Part shown: positions 1-11,416 of the stretch, one piece after another
Position numbering within the stretch: position 1 is the stretch's first letter
Layout: each line of letters starts with the position of its first letter
Source of the DNA: DASPFV01 sp035620975
Lineage (GTDB): Bacteria; Acidobacteriota; Vicinamibacteria; Vicinamibacterales; 2-12-FULL-66-21
Length of the DNA: 30,379 nt
Reading direction: 5' to 3'
Assembly: GCA_035620975.1 (NCBI GenBank)
Contig: DASPFV010000118.1
Coordinates: forward strand, 1 to 30,379
Notes under the pieces: model-generated
Database searches by the model: none
Seen by the model: the letters and a program-made list of their open reading frames with translations, nothing else
Told to the model about the DNA's origin: nothing
Made by a program: the position numbers and the translations under genes

Positions 1-2378
1 AGACCTAGCAGCGCGATCGTGGAACCGAACGTGAGCGGATCGAGTGGATCGACCCCGTGTAACAGACCGGAGACGAGCCGGGTCAGCGGCAGCGCGGCCG
101 CGACCCCCAGCGCCAGGCTGGGAATCACGAGCCGCAGGCCCTGCAGCAGAATCAGGTTCCGAACCCGCGCCGGCTCCTGCCCGAGCGCCATGCGGATCCC
201 GATCTCGCGGGTGCGCTGGCTCACCGAGAACGAGATCACGCCGTAGATGCCGACGACGGCGAGGAGCACCGCCGCCAGGCCGAATCCGGTCATCAGGACC
301 AGATTGAGTCGCGCCTGGGCCAGCCCGGCCTCGACGTACGCCGTCATCGGCCGCACGCGGTCGACGGCCGCCTCGGGATCGAGCGCCGCCACGGTCCGCC
401 GCACCGGCTCGCCGAGCGATGCCGGATCGCTCCCGGTTCGCACGACGCCGTAGAACGTGCCGCTGGGAAACCCGCGGAACGGCACCCAGATCTGGGGCCG
501 CACGTCCCGGGTCAGGTCGAGGATGCGCATGTGCTCGACGACCCCGATGACTTCGGCGGTCAGATCCCCCCCGGCGCCAGCCTGCTCCACCTGGAGCCGC
601 TTGCCGACCGCGTCGCCGGCGGGCCAGACGCGCGCGGCGAGCGTCTCGTCGATGATGATCGTGCGGCGGGCGCTCAGGTCGTGCTCGTCGAAGACGCGCC
701 CGGCCAGCACCCGCGTGCCCATCGCGGCGAAGTAATCGGGCGACACGCCCCGGCGATCCGACGTGGCGCTCTCCCAGTTGCGCGCGGTCGCTTCGTCGTA
801 CGCGTACGGCTGCAGCGGACCGCTGCCGGTCAGGGGCAGCTGCAGCGTGAAGCCCACGGCGGTCACGCCGGGCAGCGCCTGCAGCCGGCGCTGCAGCTCG
901 TCCACATAGGCGCGGCGCGCGTCGGCTTGCGGACGCGACCGCACGGGCAGCGCGATCCGGAACGTCAGTGCACCCTCCGCCTCGAAGCCGGGCTCGACGC
1001 GCTGCAGCGCCTGAAAGCTGCGCACCATGAGGCCGGCGCCGACGAGCAGCACGAGCGCGAGGGCGATCTCGCCCACGACCAGCACGTGCCGGAGCCGGAG
1101 CTGGGCCGGCGTCGCGGCCGGCGCCGTGCCGGCTCGCAGGGTGCGGTTGACGTCGAGCCGGATCGCTCGGATGGCCGGCGCGATGCCGAACGCGAGCACG
1201 GTCACCGCGGTCGCGCCGAGCGCGAAGAGCAGGACCGTCAGATCGATCTCCACGTCGGCAAGCCGTGGCAGATTGGCCGGGCTGAGCGTCTTCAGCAGGC
1301 TCAGCAGGAACGCGGCCAGCGTCACGCCGGCGGCCGCGCCGGCGAGCCCGAGCACGGCGCTCTCGGTCGTGAGCTGGCGGAGCAGCCGGAGCCCTCCGGC
1401 CCCGAGGGCGCCGCGCACCGCGATCTCGCGTTCGCGCGCCGTCGATCGCGCCAGCAGCAGGTGCGCGACGTTCGCGCACGCGATGAGCAGCACGAACCCG
1501 ACCGCGCCGAAGAGCGCGACGAGCGCGGGCTCGGCGTGCTTGACGACGTCCTGCTGCAGCGGGACGACGCGGATGCGCATGTCGGACGCTTCGTGCTCGG
1601 CGTGCTCGGCCCGGAGCTGCCGGGCGATGCCGTCCATCTCGGCCTGCGCCTCGGCCAGCGTGACGTCGGGCCGGAGGCGCGCGAGGACGGTGAAGAACGT
1701 GAAGTTCCGTGGCGGCGTGCGGCGGTAATCGAACTGCAGCGGCGTCCACACCTGCGCGTCGGTGATGAGGAAGGCCTCGGCCGGCAGGAGCAGCCGGAAG
1801 CGCTCCGGCATGACCCCGACGACCAGGTGATCGCGGCCGTCGAGCCGGATCGTCCGACCGACGACGCCGGGATCGGCACCGTATCGCCGCTTCCACAGCG
1901 GGTGCGACAGGATCACGACGGCGGGCCCGCCCGGGGCTTCCTCTTCGGGCAGGAAGTGGCGGCCGAACGCCGGATCGACGCCCAGCAGGGTGAAGAAGTT
2001 CGCCGTGATCGGGATGACGTCGACGCGCTCCGCCTCGCCGCTGGTTCCGGTCAGGACGCCGGTCGCCCCGATCGCGTTGCTGCCGCTGCCTGCCGCAAAG
2101 GCTTCGAAGAGCGTCGCCTGCTCCTGGTAGTCACGGAAGTCGCCGGGTGCCACGGCCGGCAGCGACTGGTTGCCGACGCCGAGATCCACCCAGATGTTGG
2201 CGAGCCGCGACGGATCGCGGTAGGGCAGCGGCCGCAGCAGCACCCCGTGCACGACGCTGAAGATGGTGGTGGTGGCGCCAATCCCGAGGCCGAGGGTCAG
2301 AATCGCGACCGCCGCGAACCCCGGGCTGCGGCGGAGCATGCGGACGGCGTAGCGGACGTCCTGCGCGAGCGTGCTCAC
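1..2378 (-). CDS. ADOP-type ABC transporter permease (MacB/FtsX-like), 3' end cut by window
   Basis: About 792 codons are visible and the frame runs open to base 1. The start is GTG at 2378, because a TAG lies in frame four codons upstream. The N-terminus has the ADOP signature (LAQDVRYAVRMLRRSPGF) followed by a membrane segment at about residues 19-40. A MacB periplasmic-core region follows, then an FtsX domain with REIAVRGALGAGG near residue 310, a second periplasmic core, and a second FtsX domain with the matching REIGIRMALG motif near the visible end. Family members usually end soon after this point, so about 30 residues are probably missing. ADOP proteins are large MacB-like permeases abundant in Acidobacteria; their substrates are mostly unknown, and the ATPase is usually encoded elsewhere. 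None is seen here. The gene lies 107 bp downstream of ftsH on the same strand but is unlikely to be functionally linked. Confidence 0.9.
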   Translation of the reverse strand, partial: MSTLAQDVRYAVRMLRRSPGFAAVAILTLGLGIGATTTIFSVVHGVLLRPLPYRDPSRLANIWVDLGVGNQSLPAVAPGDFRDYQEQATLFEAFAAGSGSNAIGATGVLTGTSGEAERVDVIPITANFFTLLGVDPAFGRHFLPEEEAPGGPAVVILSHPLWKRRYGADPGVVGRTIRLDGRDHLVVGVMPERFRLLLPAEAFLITDAQVWTPLQFDYRRTPPRNFTFFTVLARLRPDVTLAEAQAEMDGIARQLRAEHAEHEASDMRIRVVPLQQDVVKHAEPALVALFGAVGFVLLIACANVAHLLLARSTAREREIAVRGALGAGGLRLLRQLTTESAVLGLAGAAAGVTLAAFLLSLLKTLSPANLPRLADVEIDLTVLLFALGATAVTVLAFGIAPAIRAIRLDVNRTLRAGTAPAATPAQLRLRHVLVVGEIALALVLLVGAGLMVRSFQALQRVEPGFEAEGALTFRIALPVRSRPQADARRAYVDELQRRLQALPGVTAVGFTLQLPLTGSGPLQPYAYDEATARNWESATSDRRGVSPDYFAAMGTRVLAGRVFDEHDLSARRTIIIDETLAARVWPAGDAVGKRLQVEQAGAGGDLTAEVIGVVEHMRILDLTRDVRPQIWVPFRGFPSGTFYGVVRTGSDPASLGEPVRRTVAALDPEAAVDRVRPMTAYVEAGLAQARLNLVLMTGFGLAAVLLAVVGIYGVISFSVSQRTREIGIRMALGQEPARVRNLILLQGLRLVIPSLALGVAAALPLTRLVSGLLHGVDPLDPLTFGSTIALLG

Positions 2379-2485
2379 GCCCGCATGCTAGCAGAGCGTG
2401 CGCCTGTCGAGGGGCCTGGTGTGACCAGTCGCGGAGGGCAGGGATCGGCGACCGCCCAGGCGGGGCTGATGCTCGCTGACGCGCG

Positions 2486-4399
2486 TCAGCCGACCGGCGG
2501 AATCGCGGCGGGGACGGCGTCGGGTTCCTTCGGAGGCAGGGGCCCCATGATCGCCTTCAGCTCGTCGGCTTCGATCACTTCCCTTTCGAGGAGGCGCTCC
2601 GACAGCGCGTTCAGCGTATCCCGTCGCCCGCGGAGGATGGTACGCGCGGTCTCGTGTGCCTCGGTGATGATGCGCTTCACCTCCGTGTCGATCTTGAGCG
2701 CTGTCTCCTCGGCGTAGTTGCCGCGCTCCTGCGCGAAGGGCGTGTCGATGAACGCCGCCCGCTTGTGGCCGTTGTAGTTGACGGCCCCGAGCGCGTCGCT
2801 CATCCCGAACTCGGTCACCATGGCACGTGCGATGTCGGTCGCACGCTGGAGATCGTTCTGCGCCCCAGTCGACACCTCGCCGAACGCGATCTCCTCGGCG
2901 CTCCGGCCGCCGAGCAGCACCGCGAGCTGGCTGAGCAGGTCGCTCCGCGTCATCAGGTAGCGATCCTCGAGCGGCAGCTGCATCGTGTAGCCGAGGGCGC
3001 CGAACCCCCGTTGCACGATCGAGATCTTGTGAACCGGGTCCAGGTTGGGCAGCACCGTCGCGACGATGGCGTGCCCCGATTCGTGGAAGGCGACGATCCG
3101 GCGCTCCTTGTGGCTCATCACGCGCTTCTTCTCGAGCCCGGCGATCACGCGGTCGATCGCTTCGTCGAAATCCTTCATCTCCACCGCGTGCTTGTCGCGC
3201 CGCGCCGCCAGGAGCGCCGCCTCGTTCACCAGGTTGGCCAGGTCGGCGCCGGCGAACCCGGCCGTGCGCGCCGCCAGCACCTTGAGGTCGACGTTGTCGG
3301 CGATCTTCACGTTCTTCACGTGGATGCGGAGGATGTCCTCGCGTCCGCGGACGTCCGGCTTGTCGACGAGCACCTGCCGGTCGAAGCGCCCCGGCCTGAG
3401 GAGGGCCGGATCGAGCACCTCGGGCCGGTTCGTCGCCCCCATAATGATCACGCCCTTGCGCGCGTCGAAGCCGTCCATCTCGGCCAGCAGCTGGTTGAGC
3501 GTCTGCTCCCGCTCCTCGTGGCTCCCCATCGGGGTCTGGATGCGGACCTTGCCCAGCGCGTCCAGCTCGTCGATGAAGACGATGCAGGGAGCTTTCACTT
3601 CCGCCTGCGCGAACAGGTCCCGCACGCGGGCGGCGCCCACGCCGACGAACATCTCGACGAACTCGGACCCGCTGAGGCTGAAAAAGGGGACCTTGGCTTC
3701 GCCGGCGATCGCGCGCGCCAGCAGGGTCTTGCCCGTGCCCGGAGGGCCCACGAGCAGCACGCCCTTGGGAATGCGGCCTCCGATGGCCGTGTACTTCTTC
3801 GGGTTCTTGAGGAACTCGACGATCTCGCGGAGCTCCTCCTCGGCCTCGTCCACCCCCGCCACGTCGGCGAACCGGACCTTGACGTCGTCTTCCGCGTAAA
3901 TCTTCGCGCGGCTCCGCGCGAACGACATCACTCCGCCTTCTGCGCCGCCCATGCGGCGGAAGAAGAAGGTCCACAGCGCGATCAGGAATACGAGCGGGAT
4001 CACCCACCCGAGCACTTCACCGATCCAGCGGCTCGCGACCTCGCCGGTGTACTTGACGCCGTGCGCCTCGAGATCCTCGATGAGCTTGGGATCCTCGATC
4101 CGGACCGCGTGGAAGCTGCGCGACTGGCCGTTCTCGGGCTTCAGCGTGCCGCGGACGCTGTCCTCGGCGACGGTGACCTCCTGGACCCTGCCGGCGCGAA
4201 CGGCTGTCTTGAAGTCGCTGTACGAGATCGTGTCGCCCGACTGGATGGAGTGGAAGAACGCCTGGCCGAGCGCGAGGAGGAGCAGGAAGCCGAGGGCGTA
4301 CCACATGGCCGAGCCGGGCGCCTGCCGCGGCGTGAGCCGCCGCTCGCCGGGACGCTTCCCGCGCGGGTTCGATGGTCTGCCCGTCGTCTCGTCGGCCAT
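2486..4399 (-). CDS. ftsH: ATP-dependent zinc metalloprotease FtsH
   Basis: This 637-residue membrane-anchored AAA+ protease degrades misfolded membrane proteins and short-lived regulators. Membrane segments lie at about residues 32-49 and 130-147, with the small periplasmic domain between them. The AAA domain has Walker A GPPGTGKT (218-225), the pore segment MFVGVGAARVRDLF (250-263), Walker B FIDELD (275-280) and the second region of homology ending in RPGRFDRQ (335-342). The peptidase has zinc motif HESGH (439-443) and a third ligand, Asp516, in AQNDLQ. All catalytic residues are present and the length is normal. After Walker B the loop reads ALGKVRIQTPMG in place of the usual AVGRQRG form. 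It is the last gene of the hspR-dnaJ-clpB-ftsH run, 42 bp after clpB. A TACAAT hexamer lies 8 nt before the ATG and no Shine-Dalgarno is seen, so it may also have its own leaderless transcript. Confidence 0.97.
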   Translation of the reverse strand: MADETTGRPSNPRGKRPGERRLTPRQAPGSAMWYALGFLLLLALGQAFFHSIQSGDTISYSDFKTAVRAGRVQEVTVAEDSVRGTLKPENGQSRSFHAVRIEDPKLIEDLEAHGVKYTGEVASRWIGEVLGWVIPLVFLIALWTFFFRRMGGAEGGVMSFARSRAKIYAEDDVKVRFADVAGVDEAEEELREIVEFLKNPKKYTAIGGRIPKGVLLVGPPGTGKTLLARAIAGEAKVPFFSLSGSEFVEMFVGVGAARVRDLFAQAEVKAPCIVFIDELDALGKVRIQTPMGSHEEREQTLNQLLAEMDGFDARKGVIIMGATNRPEVLDPALLRPGRFDRQVLVDKPDVRGREDILRIHVKNVKIADNVDLKVLAARTAGFAGADLANLVNEAALLAARRDKHAVEMKDFDEAIDRVIAGLEKKRVMSHKERRIVAFHESGHAIVATVLPNLDPVHKISIVQRGFGALGYTMQLPLEDRYLMTRSDLLSQLAVLLGGRSAEEIAFGEVSTGAQNDLQRATDIARAMVTEFGMSDALGAVNYNGHKRAAFIDTPFAQERGNYAEETALKIDTEVKRIITEAHETARTILRGRRDTLNALSERLLEREVIEADELKAIMGPLPPKEPDAVPAAIPPVG

Positions 4400-4407
4400 T
4401 CAGTTCG

Positions 4408-4413
4408 ATTGTA
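4408..4413 (-). promoter_or_regulatory. candidate -10 element for ftsH, 8 nt from the start codon
   Basis: Read on the minus strand, this is TACAAT (5 of 6 to the sigma70 consensus), separated from the ftsH ATG by only 8 nt. A transcript from it would start within 1-2 nt of the ATG and be essentially leaderless. No good -35 hexamer is visible at 16-18 nt spacing, so this remains a weak call. It would give ftsH a promoter independent of the HspR-controlled one. Confidence 0.35.
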
Positions 4414-4441
4414 CGCCCAAACCGCGATCGGCGGCGTCCGA

Positions 4442-7077
<2,636 letters not shown>

Positions 7078-7081
<4 letters not shown>

Positions 7082-8091
7082 GTCCGCTCTACCTTTGCCA
7101 CGCCGGCCCACTGCTGCCGCTGTTCATTCGTGAGCGCACGCGGGAGCTGCACGTCGACGGTCGCGTAGAGATCGCCGCGCTCCTCCGGTTTGCCCACGCT
7201 GGGCATGCCGTGTCCCTTCAGCCGGAACACCTGCCCGTTCTGTGTCGTCTCGGGAATCTTCAGCCGCACCGAGCCGGTGATCGTGGGCACCTGCGCCTCG
7301 CCGCCGAGCACGGCGGTCGTGACCGGCACGCCGACCTTCGCGTGCAAATCGTTCCCCCTGCGCTCGAATACCGGATGCGGCCGCAGACGGACCCGCAGAT
7401 ACAGGTCGCCGGCCGCGCCGCCATTCGAGCCCGATTCCCCCTCACCGGCCGCGCGGACGCGCGAACCGTCCCTGACGCCGGCGGGGATGCGGACGTCCAC
7501 GCTCCGGGCGTGGCCGGCCTGCTTGATCGAGATGCGCCGGGTCGCGCCGTGGTACGCCTCTTCGAGCGTCAGCTCGACCTCGTGCTCGATGTCGCGTCCC
7601 TTCTGGCTGCGCGGCGCCCGCCCGGCGCGCGCCCGCCCAGCTTCCCGTCCGCCGCCGCCGAAGAACGTCCGGAAGAAATCCGAGAACGGATCCTCGTTGC
7701 CGAAGAGATCCCGCATCTCTTCTTCGGTCATGGTGCGGTAGCCTCCGGGGCCGCCGCCCATGTTGATCGTCCACGCGCCCTCCGGGCCCGACCCCTCGAA
7801 GCCCGACATGTCGCCGAAGGGGGAGCCGCCCGGCCAGGGCTGCCCCTGCTGCCGCGCCTGCTCGTACATCCGCCAGTTGGCGCCCAGCTCGTCGTACTTC
7901 CGGCGCTTGTCGGGATCGCCGAGTACCTCGTAGGCCTCGTTGATCTCCTTGAAGCGGGCCTCCGCAGATTTGTCGCCTGGGTTCACGTCGGGGTGGAACT
8001 TCCGCGCGAGCTTCCGGTATGCCTGCTTGATCTCCTTTTCGGAGGCCGTCTTCGCAAGGCCGAGCGTCTGGTAGTAGTCTTTGAATTCCAA
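7078..8091 (-). CDS. dnaJ: DnaJ/CbpA-type J-domain co-chaperone (no zinc finger)
   Basis: A 337-residue Hsp40 that delivers substrates to DnaK and stimulates its ATPase. The start is taken as TTG 8091 (MEFKDYYQTLGL), 17 nt after the hspR stop; no ATG gives a sensible N-terminus and the frame upstream of it lies inside hspR. The J domain covers residues 4-69 with the HPD triad at 33-35. A Gly/Phe/Met-rich linker runs to about 165 and includes DPFSDFFRTFFGG. Two DnaJ C-terminal beta domains follow. The four CxxCxGxG zinc repeats of classical DnaJ are absent, so by architecture it is a CbpA/type II protein even though its operon position is that of DnaJ in HspR systems. The stop codon overlaps the clpB start. 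Confidence 0.93.
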
Positions 8092-8108
8092 GGCACGAAT
8101 CCCCGGCG

Positions 8109-8447
8109 CTAGAGCCCTACCATCTCCTCCAGGCGCGCGATCTCCTGCGCCAGGCGCCTGACGTCCGAGCGGCTGGCTTCCGGCCTGACGAGCGGCCGGA
8201 TGCGCTGCAGCACCTCGGCGATCTCCAGGAGGCGCTGGACGCCGGCGAGGTTCACGCCTGCCTCGTCCACGAGGTGCTTGATGAGCCGCAGCCGCTCCAG
8301 CTCGCCAGACGAGTAGAGGCGCATGCTGCCGATCGTGCGCGTCGGCCGGATGAGCCCCAGCCGCTCGTACTTCCGCAGCGTCTGCGGATGCATGTCCAGC
8401 ATTCGCGCGGCCATGCTGATAAAGTAGAGATCGTGTTCCGTGGCCAT
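8109..8447 (-). CDS. hspR: MerR-family heat-shock repressor HspR
   Basis: A 112-residue MerR-type winged-helix regulator. The start is ATG 8447, preceded by CGGGAG at suitable spacing; a longer frame to 8525 would run into the promoter region. The sequence YFISMAARMLDMHPQTLRKY and the following LGLIRPTRT are typical of HspR. The DNA-binding region is roughly residues 8-75, followed by a C-terminal helix rich in Leu and Glu. HspR represses chaperone operons by binding the HAIR inverted repeat, with DnaK acting as co-repressor in Streptomyces. A HAIR-like site lies 87-107 bp upstream of this start, overlapping the promoter, which supports autoregulation. The gene leads an operon with dnaJ, clpB and probably ftsH. 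Confidence 0.93.
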   Translation of the reverse strand: MATEHDLYFISMAARMLDMHPQTLRKYERLGLIRPTRTIGSMRLYSSGELERLRLIKHLVDEAGVNLAGVQRLLEIAEVLQRIRPLVRPEASRSDVRRLAQEIARLEEMVGL

Positions 8448-8524
8448 GGCTCCCGTTTCGCCCGCCCGTTCCTCCGCCCCGCTTCGTGCTCCCGGGCTGC
8501 GGCGCCCAACCTTGATACGATCCA

Positions 8525-8553
8525 AGTGTAGGACTTGATACGGGTCGTGTCAA
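8525..8553 (-). promoter_or_regulatory. sigma70-type promoter of the hspR-dnaJ-clpB-ftsH operon
   Basis: On the minus strand there is a perfect -35 TTGACA (8553-8548), exactly 17 nt of spacer, and a -10 TACACT (8530-8525, 4 of 6 to consensus). Transcription would start near 8518, leaving a leader of about 70 nt before the hspR ATG at 8447. The HAIR-like operator covers the -35 and the upstream part of the spacer, so bound HspR would block RNA polymerase directly. Confidence 0.75.
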
Positions 8554-8554
8554 G
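8534..8554. promoter_or_regulatory. HAIR-like inverted repeat, predicted HspR operator
   Basis: The plus strand reads CTTGATA, seven bases, TGTCAAG. The arms pair at 6 of 7 positions. The published HAIR consensus is CTTGAGT-N7-ACTCAAG, so the outer five bases of each arm and the N7 spacing match exactly, while the inner two bases differ. A further half-site, CTTGATA, lies at 8511-8517. The site overlaps the hspR promoter and ends 16 bp before the divergent terC start. Confidence 0.8.
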
Positions 8555-8570
8555 GCACCGGTGGTCCTGA

Positions 8571-9329
8571 ATGGACGTCCACGCCACAGATTTCCTCACC
8601 ATCGGGCTGCTCGTCGTGCTCGAGGGGCTGCTCAGCGCCGACAACGCGCTCGTGCTGGCGATCCTGGTGCTCGGGCTGCCTCGCCACCAGCAGCGCAAGG
8701 CGCTGCGCTACGGCATCCTCGGCGCGTTCGTGTTCCGCATCCTCGCGACGCTGCTGGCTGTCCACCTGCTGACCGTGGCGTGGGTCAAGCTTGTCGGTGC
8801 GCTCTACCTCCTCTACCTGGCCTGGAAGCACTTCTTCGGCCATCACGAGGAGGGCGGGCGGCGGGCGATTCAGCCGGCACGCGCGTGGCCGGGGTTGTCC
8901 GCGTTCTGGGCGACGGTCGTCAAGGTCGAGCTCACCGATATCGTGTTCGCGGTGGATTCGATCCTCGTGGCGGTCGCGATGTCGAACAAGACGTGGGTGA
9001 TCGTCACGGGCGGCATCCTCGGCATCATCACGATGCGGCTCGTGATCGGGCAGCTCCTCGTGATCGTCCGGCGCTACCCGGCGCTGGTCGACGGCGCCTT
9101 CCTCATCATCGCGTGGGTAGGCATCAAGCTGCTGATCGAGTACCTGCACTCGATCGGGATGGTCCACTTCGAGGTCAGCAAGTGGCTGTCTTTCGGGCTG
9201 ATCGTGGTGATCTTCGCGCTGGCCTATCTGTACGCGCGCCGACAGGGCCCGGTGGACGACACGGAGCACGACGAAGCGACGGCCTTCCTCCAGTCGGAGG
9301 GAACGGACGGCTCGCGCCGCGCTCAGTAG
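8571..9329 (+). CDS. TerC-family integral membrane protein
   Basis: This 252-residue polytopic inner-membrane protein belongs to the TerC family, linked to tellurite resistance and metal (notably manganese) export. The two signature acidic membrane motifs are present: EGLLSADNAL (18-27) and VELTDIVFAVDSI (119-131). About seven hydrophobic segments are seen, with a charged loop at about 89-105 and a polar tail after 220. The start is ATG 8571, preceded by GGTGG. It diverges from hspR, and the predicted HspR operator lies between them, so its expression may respond to heat or protein stress. It overlaps the convergent downstream gene by 7 bp. The exact substrate cannot be read from the sequence. 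Confidence 0.88.
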   Translation: MDVHATDFLTIGLLVVLEGLLSADNALVLAILVLGLPRHQQRKALRYGILGAFVFRILATLLAVHLLTVAWVKLVGALYLLYLAWKHFFGHHEEGGRRAIQPARAWPGLSAFWATVVKVELTDIVFAVDSILVAVAMSNKTWVIVTGGILGIITMRLVIGQLLVIVRRYPALVDGAFLIIAWVGIKLLIEYLHSIGMVHFEVSKWLSFGLIVVIFALAYLYARRQGPVDDTEHDEATAFLQSEGTDGSRRAQ

Positions 9330-11143
9330 CCCTCCGACAGCTTCAGCTCCAGCGTCTGGCTGCCCCCCTCCTCCAGGACGAACCGCCGCCCGTGGGGCCG
9401 CAGGCGCTCAAGCAGCTCCGGGTCGCCCCACTCGCCCTGCGGAACGTAGTCGACGGCCACGGCCTGGTAGGTTCCCGGCGGGAGGTTCTGCACCTTGAAG
9501 CGCCCCTCCTGATCGGGTCGCGTGCCGGTCACCCAGCGCGTCATCGGCAGGCGCCACTGGTCCGGATCCTCCGAGAAGATCACGACGGTATAGTCCTTGA
9601 GCGACGCGCCGTCGCTGCCGGTCACGGCGCCGGTGACGGTCGTCGTCCGCGAGGTCAGCACGAGTTCGATCCCGGAGACGGCCTCGCCGGCCTTGAAGTT
9701 GATGCCGGCATCGGTCACGTCCACGCCGTGGAGACGCACGGCCTTGAGCGTGAACCCCGGCGGCGCGTTGGCCATCCGGAAGAGACGCTGCCCGGTCACG
9801 CCCGCGATCTCGAACGACCCGTCAGCTTTCAGCGGCGCCGACGATGGCCCGAACATGGGCCCGAATTCCATGTCGGCTGCCATGGCCGTGACGCGCAAGC
9901 CGGGCAGCGACGGCGGGCGGCTCCCGTCGTCCAGCACGACCCGGCCGGCGGCGGTGCCTCCCTTCGACGTGACGAGCACCAGGTTGGAGACGTCCTCTCC
10001 GCCGATGGTGATCGGCATCGACCCGAACTCCGAGTCGCCTCCGCCGCCGCCCGCCGACAGCCGCGCGGTGAAGACCATCGTGTTGCCGCCGCCGTCGCTC
10101 GTCGTCGTGACGTGGAGCGATCGGGCCACGAGGGTGTAGTCGCCGGGCGCGACACCGTTCAGGGTGAAGGCACCGTCTCTGCCGGACCGCGCGCTCGTGC
10201 CCATCAGCATGAGCGCCGGCTCTCCGGTCCTCGCCCCCGCGTTGAGGCTGACCATCGCGCCTTCGAGCGGCTTGCCCTCCGAGCCCATGACGATGCCTGA
10301 CACGCGCGCGAGCCGCACGGGCAGGAGCGCGAAATCGGCTGTCGCTTCCTGGCCGACCGCCAGAGAGAGCTTCTGCGCCTCGGCCGCCGACGGGGTGCCG
10401 GGGAAGTAGGTCGGCGCGTAGCCGGAGGTCGGGCTGGATCCGCTCGGTCCCGCGTTGGCGCCGCCGGCCAGCATCTCCATGGCCATCATCTCGGGGCCGC
10501 TGCGAAGCGTGGCGCTCACGTAGTATTCACCGGGGGGCAGCCCGTAGAGTCTGAACTGCCCCAGATCGTTGGTCTGGCCGAACCGGCCGCCCGCTGGCGC
10601 GAGGCGCCGCCGGCCGTTCGCCCAGGATTGCCGCAGGGCGCTGACCATGGCGTCGGGCACCGGCTCGCCGAACTCGTCGAGGATCCGGCCGGCAATCACG
10701 CTGCCGCGCGGCATCACGATGTCGGCGTTCTCGAGCACCTGTCTGTCGGACAACTCGATCGGGCGGCCGGATTCGAACGGACGGCTCTGCCCGTACGAGA
10801 CGCTGACGTACCCCGACTTGGTGCCTTGCAGGTTGAACCGGCCGGCCGGCAGATCGCGGAACTCGAACCGGCCGTCGGCGTCCGTGAGCGCCGCGCGTGC
10901 GCCGATGTCCGGCCCGGTGATTCGCACCTGGGCCCGCCGCAGGGGGTTGCCAGTTTCGGCCGCGATCACCCGACCCAGGATGCGTCCCGTTCCGGTCTTC
11001 ACCTCGCGGCCGGGCATCATGCCGGGCAATGGGAGCGAGTCGCTTCCGGCCACCCCTTCGATGATTCGAATCTGCTGTGCGTCGGCGGCCGGTGGCGCCG
11101 CAAGTCCCGCTACCAGAATCCATGCGCACGTGGATCTTCGCAT
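9323..11143 (-). CDS. secreted multidomain carboxypeptidase-regulatory-like protein
   Basis: This 606-residue protein starts at ATG 11143 (MRRSTCAWILVAGLA), with GAGAGGG just upstream; an in-frame ATG five codons earlier is less likely. Residues 1-23 form a signal peptide ending in ADA. The rest is a chain of Ig-like CarboxypepD_reg beta-sandwich modules, recognisable by repeats of the form G-x-V/I...G-x-P-L...A-x-V and by turns such as DADGRFEFRDLPAGRF and QEGRFKVQNLPPGTY. No peptidase, TonB plug or barrel follows, so it is not an outer-membrane receptor. Such domains probably bind proteins or polysaccharides at the cell surface; the real role is unknown. A Gly/Pro/Met-rich stretch lies in the middle of the chain. 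Transcription is convergent with terC, with a 7-bp overlap of the reading frames. Confidence 0.82.
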   Translation of the reverse strand: MRRSTCAWILVAGLAAPPAADAQQIRIIEGVAGSDSLPLPGMMPGREVKTGTGRILGRVIAAETGNPLRRAQVRITGPDIGARAALTDADGRFEFRDLPAGRFNLQGTKSGYVSVSYGQSRPFESGRPIELSDRQVLENADIVMPRGSVIAGRILDEFGEPVPDAMVSALRQSWANGRRRLAPAGGRFGQTNDLGQFRLYGLPPGEYYVSATLRSGPEMMAMEMLAGGANAGPSGSSPTSGYAPTYFPGTPSAAEAQKLSLAVGQEATADFALLPVRLARVSGIVMGSEGKPLEGAMVSLNAGARTGEPALMLMGTSARSGRDGAFTLNGVAPGDYTLVARSLHVTTTSDGGGNTMVFTARLSAGGGGGDSEFGSMPITIGGEDVSNLVLVTSKGGTAAGRVVLDDGSRPPSLPGLRVTAMAADMEFGPMFGPSSAPLKADGSFEIAGVTGQRLFRMANAPPGFTLKAVRLHGVDVTDAGINFKAGEAVSGIELVLTSRTTTVTGAVTGSDGASLKDYTVVIFSEDPDQWRLPMTRWVTGTRPDQEGRFKVQNLPPGTYQAVAVDYVPQGEWGDPELLERLRPHGRRFVLEEGGSQTLELKLSEGY

Positions 11144-11226
11144 CGCTGTCCCTCTCAATCGGACCTCGCCGCACGCGGCATCGCGGCGCGGCTGACGGAA
11201 CGATTCTCACACGCAACGGGGCGCCC

Positions 11227-11250
11227 GTTTGTTAAGAATGTAAATTCTGC
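11227..11250. promoter_or_regulatory. AT-rich patch with a small dyad upstream of the secreted protein gene
   Basis: In the 273-bp gap before hemH there is one AT-rich patch. It contains AGAAT-gtaa-ATTCT, a perfect 5-bp-arm dyad at 11235-11248, about 90 bp upstream of the ATG at 11143. This is a plausible promoter or operator region for that gene, but I cannot assign a convincing -35/-10 pair. The rest of the gap shows nothing I recognise. Confidence 0.3.
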
Positions 11251-11416
11251 TCGCGGGCGTTCGCTGGACGCGTGGACGCGCCGAAGGCCCGCCGGGATGA
11301 GACGACGGAACGAAGCCTCTCTTCGTACGTGCGTGCCCCCATCCGCGCGTGCCGCGTCGGCCTCGTGCACGCCGTGCTTCGCGGGAAAGCGCCGAGCAGG
11401 ACGGGGCGGGGGAGGC

